Of a DNA stretch of 64,000 nucleotides, positions 60,260 to 64,000 are shown piece after piece (position 1 is the first letter of the stretch; each line of letters opens with the position of its first letter). The notes beneath the pieces were generated by a model that was given only the letters and a program-made list of their open reading frames with translations, was not told the origin of the DNA and did no database searches. The stretch comes from Novipirellula caenicola (GTDB taxonomy: Bacteria > Planctomycetota > Planctomycetia > Pirellulales > Pirellulaceae): contig NZ_BAABRO010000015.1 in NCBI RefSeq assembly GCF_039545035.1, positions 102,049 to 166,048 on the forward strand, read 5' to 3'. Both the position numbers and the translations under genes were made by a program.

Positions 60260-61615
60260 ATGGCATCGTGTATGAACTCTGATAGCGAAACGCCGCGGCT
60301 CCACCACCCCCCGCGGCTGGTCAACTTTCCCTTCAATCCCACTCGATTACCGTTCTTCTATGGCACGGTGGTGATGGTGTGTGGCACGTTGGGGGTGTTG
60401 GCGAGTGCCCCAGGACAGACCGTGGGCGTGTCGGTGTTCACCGACTTTCTGATCCAAGCACACCAGTTGTCGCGGAGCTGGATTAGTTTCGCCTACCTCG
60501 CCGGAACGATTGCCAGTGCGATGTTGATCACCCGCGCCGGTCGCTGGTACGACCGATTCGGCGGCCGCTGGGTGTCGGCGATCTCGGCCGGTATGCTGGC
60601 GGTCGTGTTGACGGGGATGAGCTATTCCGCCGTGATTGCCGAGTCCGTCGCATCGATCTTGCCCGCCACGTACCGCGATCACACCTCCTTTGTGGTCTTG
60701 ACGCTCGGATTTTTTGCGATGCGTTTCTTTGGCCAGGGAATGTTGACGCTGTCGTCGCGGAACATGGTGTTGGAGTGGTTTGAACAGCGACGTGGAATGG
60801 CGTTGGCGTTCATTGGGATCTCGGTCGCCTTCGGTTTCTCAGTGACTCCGCCCATTTTTGAATGGCTGATCCAACGAGGCGGATGGTCGTGGGCTTGGCA
60901 AACGATTGCGGTGGTCGTTGCGGTTTACGCGTTGCTCGCGTTTTGTTTCGGTCGGTCAAGACCGGAAGACCACGGTTTGCTGCCCGACGGACCCTTTGCC
61001 AAGAAGGATCGAAAGACGCATGCCGAAACCTTAAGCGGACGTCAATTCACACTTTCCGAAGCTCGACGCACCTACAGTTTTTGGGTATTCACGTTCAGCG
61101 TCGTCATGTCCGGTCTGGTGTTAACGGCCTTCTCGTTTCATGTCGTCTCGATCTTTGCCGATGGTGGCATGTCGCGAAGTCAGGCCGTTGCCATTTTTGT
61201 GCCGGCCGCCTGTGTCAGCGTCGTTGTCGAATTTGTCGGCAGCTGGCTCAGCGACTTTGTCAAATTGAAATACTTGGCGATGGTCCAGCTGGTAGGCATC
61301 GTGATGCTTTCCTTGAGTTTGTCGTTCTTGTCGCCAGGGCCATCGGTTGTTTTTGTGGTGTTGGGGATGGGGCTGATGCAAGGCATGTTCGGAATCATTT
61401 CCGGAGTGACTTGGCCGCGGTTCTATGGCCGCACGCATCTCGGCGCGATCTCGGGATTTTCGACCTCGATCGTGGTGGCGGGAACCGCGGTCGGGCCGTA
61501 CTTGTTCAGCGTCTCGCACGACCGTTTTGGAAGCTACCAAGCGGCGACGTTGTTGTGTGCCGTCGTCGCACTGCTATTGCTCGCCGCCTCACCCCGCGCC
61601 GACCGCCCGCAATAG
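60260..61615 (+). CDS. Major facilitator superfamily transporter
   Basis: A membrane transporter of 451 residues with about twelve hydrophobic spans. The span 2-3 loop has the MFS-type RAGRWYDRFGGRWVSA, and the segment FFAMRFFGQGMLTLSSRNMVLEWFEQRRGMALAFIG matches oxalate:formate-antiporter/MCT-like MFS proteins. A charged loop between spans 6 and 7 has RSRPEDHGLLPDGP. The start may be 60260 or the second ATG at 60272 (MNSDSETPRLHH). Substrate unknown; organic anion transport is possible. Confidence 0.88.
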   Translation: MASCMNSDSETPRLHHPPRLVNFPFNPTRLPFFYGTVVMVCGTLGVLASAPGQTVGVSVFTDFLIQAHQLSRSWISFAYLAGTIASAMLITRAGRWYDRFGGRWVSAISAGMLAVVLTGMSYSAVIAESVASILPATYRDHTSFVVLTLGFFAMRFFGQGMLTLSSRNMVLEWFEQRRGMALAFIGISVAFGFSVTPPIFEWLIQRGGWSWAWQTIAVVVAVYALLAFCFGRSRPEDHGLLPDGPFAKKDRKTHAETLSGRQFTLSEARRTYSFWVFTFSVVMSGLVLTAFSFHVVSIFADGGMSRSQAVAIFVPAACVSVVVEFVGSWLSDFVKLKYLAMVQLVGIVMLSLSLSFLSPGPSVVFVVLGMGLMQGMFGIISGVTWPRFYGRTHLGAISGFSTSIVVAGTAVGPYLFSVSHDRFGSYQAATLLCAVVALLLLAASPRADRPQ

Positions 61616-61688
61616 CTTGTCCCGCAGCAGACTTCGAGTGCGGGTCATGCTCCGGGTTAAGCGTTTTGGAGCAACGAAGGTTAGTTGG

Positions 61689-62555
61689 CTAGCGTTTTAC
61701 TGCGTCAAACACGGCCAGTTGTGGCAGATGGTCGCTCAAGGCAAACGATTCCTTGTCGTCGATATGCAAGCGGAACGCGCCCTCGAATAGCGGTCTCGAT
61801 TCAACGATCTGATCTGCGATCGGTCCCGCGGCCATGACGTAATCGATCCGCCACTTAGGGATATCCGCTTTGATCGTCGGGCCGTCGCCCTTGCCAACGC
61901 GAGCGAATGTATCGGTCCATCCAGCGTCGATCCAAAGCTGGTATTCTTCGGTGTCAGGTCCGTGATTCAGATCGCCAATGAGAAGCATCGACCGTCCGGC
62001 ATCAAGATCCGGCTTCATCGATTCGAGCATCACCCGAATCTCTTTCAGCCGCACCGTGGGCTCGGCGGTGGGATAGAGATGAGCCGAGTGAACAACGAGC
62101 GGCTCACCACCGGGCAGTTGGATCGTGGCGCTTCCCCAGTGCCGAGTGAACAATTCTTTTGGTCGTTCGGTCGCCATCGGCGCGTTGTGAAATTCGCTAA
62201 TTTCATATTTGCTAAGCAGCGTGCCTGGCCAACTTCCGCCGCTCGCAAAGCGGACGTGATTCATTCCCAGCAGCTTCGCAACTTCTTGAGTCAGTTCCTC
62301 TGAGGGGGATTCTGAGAAGTTGATGATGTCAGGTTCGTGCAAAGCCAACTCCATCGCCATTCGCCTCGCCATTTGGCCTTTCGCCACCGCCTGCTTCGCC
62401 AAGCTGCGTTGCTTGGGCCACCCTGTAAGTCCATAGATGTTGTAGGCGATCACTCGCAGAGGAGTGGTCGTTGAATCATTCGCATATGAACTGGCGTTTG
62501 CCACCGCGAGACTGGCAGCGAGCGTGCCACAGAATTTTCGGCGAGAGATGTTCAT
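61689..62555 (-). CDS. Tat-exported endonuclease/exonuclease/phosphatase family protein
   Basis: A 288-residue protein from ATG 62555, with GGAG seven bases upstream and a twin-arginine signal (MNISRRKFCGTLAASLAVANASSYA). The EEP fold is seen in VIAYNIYGLTGW, INFSESPSEEL, VVHSAHLYPT, LLIGDLNHGPDTEE and the end motif SDHLPQLAVF. Members cleave phosphodiester bonds in nucleic acids, lipids or sphingomyelin. Here the substrate is not known and export suggests an extracytoplasmic target. Upstream codons to 62624 are open but not conserved-looking. Confidence 0.85.
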   Translation of the reverse strand: MNISRRKFCGTLAASLAVANASSYANDSTTTPLRVIAYNIYGLTGWPKQRSLAKQAVAKGQMARRMAMELALHEPDIINFSESPSEELTQEVAKLLGMNHVRFASGGSWPGTLLSKYEISEFHNAPMATERPKELFTRHWGSATIQLPGGEPLVVHSAHLYPTAEPTVRLKEIRVMLESMKPDLDAGRSMLLIGDLNHGPDTEEYQLWIDAGWTDTFARVGKGDGPTIKADIPKWRIDYVMAAGPIADQIVESRPLFEGAFRLHIDDKESFALSDHLPQLAVFDAVKR

Positions 62556-62756
62556 CGTGTTCTCCAGAAGTGTAGAGCAGGATTGTACCGCAAAAATGCA
62601 TTTGCATCCGATTTTGGAGGGCAAAAATGGACGACAACTTTGGGACGCGTGTACGATGACTCAAGACTTCCGAGCCGGGAATCTAATCGGACGTTGCCTA
62701 CCGGCTTTCGATATCGGCCCAGCGGAATACAGGTGAGGGGAAACAAGTTGACCATT

Positions 62757-62966
62757 TTATGGGACGAATTTGTTTGACCAGCGGTGGATGCTCGGACCGA
62801 TCGTAAATGAAATGATGCCTGCCGCCGGCCACGCCAGCAGCCAAGCAGATATCCAATGATTGGCAAATCCTGCGATCATTCCAATGTTGATAAATGTCAC
62901 CCAGGCTGACATCAAAAACGTCAATACACACGACATGGCGATTGCAAATATGATCCGCTGTTTCAT
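62757..62966 (-). CDS. DUF2798 small membrane protein
   Basis: A 69-residue protein from ATG 62966 with GGAG six bases upstream (MKQRIIFAIAMSCVLTFLMS). Two hydrophobic segments (about 4-29 and 36-60) with a central loop containing NIGMIAGFANHWISAWLLAWPAAGIISF match the DUF2798 family. Function is unknown. It is divergent from a LysR-type gene, a pairing common when the regulator controls its neighbour. Confidence 0.85.
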   Translation of the reverse strand: MKQRIIFAIAMSCVLTFLMSAWVTFINIGMIAGFANHWISAWLLAWPAAGIISFTIGPSIHRWSNKFVP

Positions 62967-63155
62967 AGGTTCTCCAATTTTGGGTTTGCGGAATGACCGA
63001 CCTGTTTTGATCGATCCAACGCATCGTAGAACGGAGCAAAACAGCTGTGTACCCAAGAAATTGAGAGCATGCTTTGCACATTTGCAAATCCGATTTCGCC
63101 TTTGCTGAGAACGTGCTTTTCGGTATCGTCATCCCAGAAGACCGCCGGTTACATG

Positions 63156-63176
63156 AACTACAAATGGGGTGTAGTT
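63156..63176 (+). promoter_or_regulatory. Candidate LysR-family operator (inverted repeat)
   Basis: A perfect inverted repeat AACTACA-(7 bp)-TGTAGTT lies 35 bp before the lysR start, in the divergent gap with the DUF2798 gene. LysR-type regulators usually bind dyads of about this size near their own promoter. Assignment to this regulator is inference. Confidence 0.5.
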
Positions 63177-63210
63177 TTGGGGATTAGTAGCGTTCGTTGG
63201 ACGGATATTT

Positions 63211-63888
63211 ATGCTTGATAATTTCAAGGCGTTTGTCGCTGCCGCGGAACATGGCAGCTTCACGAGTGCCGCCAGATCGATGGGAATGACGATCTCCACG
63301 ATGTCGAGACGTGTCCATGAACTTGAATCGCACTTGGGTGTGGAATTGTTTCACCGGTCCACGCAAGGGCTCTCTCTGACGATTACGGGCAAAACGTACT
63401 TTCAGGAATGCGCTTCTTTTATTCACGAATTGAATACGCGTCTCGACAACCTGCAAAAGTCAATCACCAGCATGGAGGGCAAACTCACTGTCGCAATGCC
63501 AACGAATATCGGTAGCGGCCCCCTGAATGAGTTCTGGGAGCGATTTGCCACTCGATATCCCCAGATTGTGCTGAGAATCCATCTCACCGATCCGTTGGAT
63601 GATATGTCGTTGGTTCCAGTGGATATTGGCATTCAATCAGGAACACGCCGTAATTCACCCCTGGTCCAAAAGCGAATCGGTGCGATCACCCCCGTGATAG
63701 TTGCCTCCTCGACTTTCTCAGGCGAAATACCTTCTGAAATTGAAGCATTAAATCAATGTCCAAGTGTTGCGGCTGACTTATTTAGCGAATGGAAGCTAGT
63801 TAATGGCGACCGCAATGAGGTAGTACAAAAGCAGCATGTCCATACCAGCAATGACATGAATGTGATCGTAAGCCTAGGCTCTGTCTGA
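63211..63888 (+). pseudogene. LysR-type transcription regulator, truncated by an IS element
   Basis: The N-terminal helix-turn-helix is intact (MLDNFKAFVAAAEHGSFTSAARSMGMTISTMSRRVHELESHLGVELFHRSTQGLSLT). Part of the effector-binding domain follows (EGKLTVAMPTNIGSGPLNEFWERFATRYPQIVLRIHLTD). The frame stops at 225 residues, whereas the family is about 290-310. The last codons read into GCTCTGTCTGAAAAC, the end of an insertion sequence, so the C-terminal third is cut off. It is likely non-functional, or a DNA-binding fragment that no longer senses its ligand. Confidence 0.88.
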
Positions 63889-64000
63889 AAACCTTAAATT
63901 GCGGAATTCCATGGGGCGATGATTCGAAGATAGCGACCGATCATCGATAGTTTCACCATTGCAAGAAAGTTTCGTGCGAGCTTCTCATAGCGAGTGGCGA
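63878..64000 (-). mobile_element. IS5-family insertion sequence, one end (partial)
   Basis: The sequence from GCTCTGTCTGAAAACC onward is an IS end. The adjacent CTAG (63874-63877) would be the target duplication typical of several IS5-family groups. The element continues beyond the window, so its length and its other end are not seen. Confidence 0.78.
63894..64000 (-). CDS. IS5-family transposase, C-terminal end (partial)
   Basis: On the minus strand, the frame ending at TAA 63894 reads ATRYEKLARNFLAMVKLSMIGRYLRI followed by IAPWNSAI, the usual C-terminal end of IS5-type DDE transposases (RYEKLARNF with FLAMVKL). Only about 35 codons are in the window; the DDE residues lie outside. Confidence 0.85.
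   Translation of the reverse strand, partial: ATRYEKLARNFLAMVKLSMIGRYLRIIAPWNSAI

Overview
The window looks like chromosomal DNA of a planctomycete close to Rhodopirellula/Pirellulales. The main signs are the planctomycete secretion motif EPLEDRRVLA at the N-terminus of a giant cell-surface protein, the Planctomycetes-Verrucomicrobia-Chlamydiae 'small basic protein', a Rhodopirellula-type ECF sigma factor with a coupled membrane regulator, secreted SHD1/YHYH proteins, PQQ-like propeller proteins, and housekeeping genes scattered rather than kept in classical operons.

Layout. 1-3.3 kb: the end of a group 3b [NiFe]-hydrogenase operon (gamma, small and large subunits, maturation protease). 3.4-12.8 kb: a stress/low-oxygen set with two universal stress proteins, a DsbD-like thiol protein, cardiolipin synthase, an Acg-type nitroreductase, a dihydroorotate-dehydrogenase-like flavoprotein, an APH/AAA kinase fusion and a small membrane protein. 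Several of these families also occur together in the mycobacterial DosR hypoxia regulon. 12.8-20 kb: a 2397-residue repetitive surface protein with a dockerin and a near-perfect internal 903-bp duplication. 20-30.8 kb: small proteins, a fatty-acid desaturase, the small basic protein, a c-type cytochrome-like protein, a possible C25-type secreted protein, a phosphoesterase and a Spy-like coiled-coil protein. 31-38 kb: recJ, rpmG (L33), pterin dehydratase, rplA-rplJ-rplL and a class V aminotransferase. 38-46.4 kb: nucleoside hydrolase, DJ-1/PfpI protein, PQQ protein, response regulator and glyA, with two large repeat arrays. 46.9-53.3 kb: a heterodimeric ABC exporter and a short pheT. 53.5-64 kb: tRNA-Pro(GGG), an ECF sigma/regulator operon with secreted YHYH-PEBP proteins, a PQQ protein, an MFS transporter, a Tat-secreted phosphodiesterase-like protein, and a divergent DUF2798/LysR pair whose lysR is cut by an IS5-family element at the right edge.

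The most unusual feature is non-coding. Two arrays of a ~121-bp unit (8 copies and 14 copies) lie in opposite orientation about 2.8 kb apart, each unit holding two short perfect hairpins. A second family of exactly 119-bp elements with terminal inverted repeats is present in five copies with two different cores. These repeats, plus a 190-bp tandem repeat, fill nearly every large gap between converging genes, which suggests a role at transcript ends, though this is inference.
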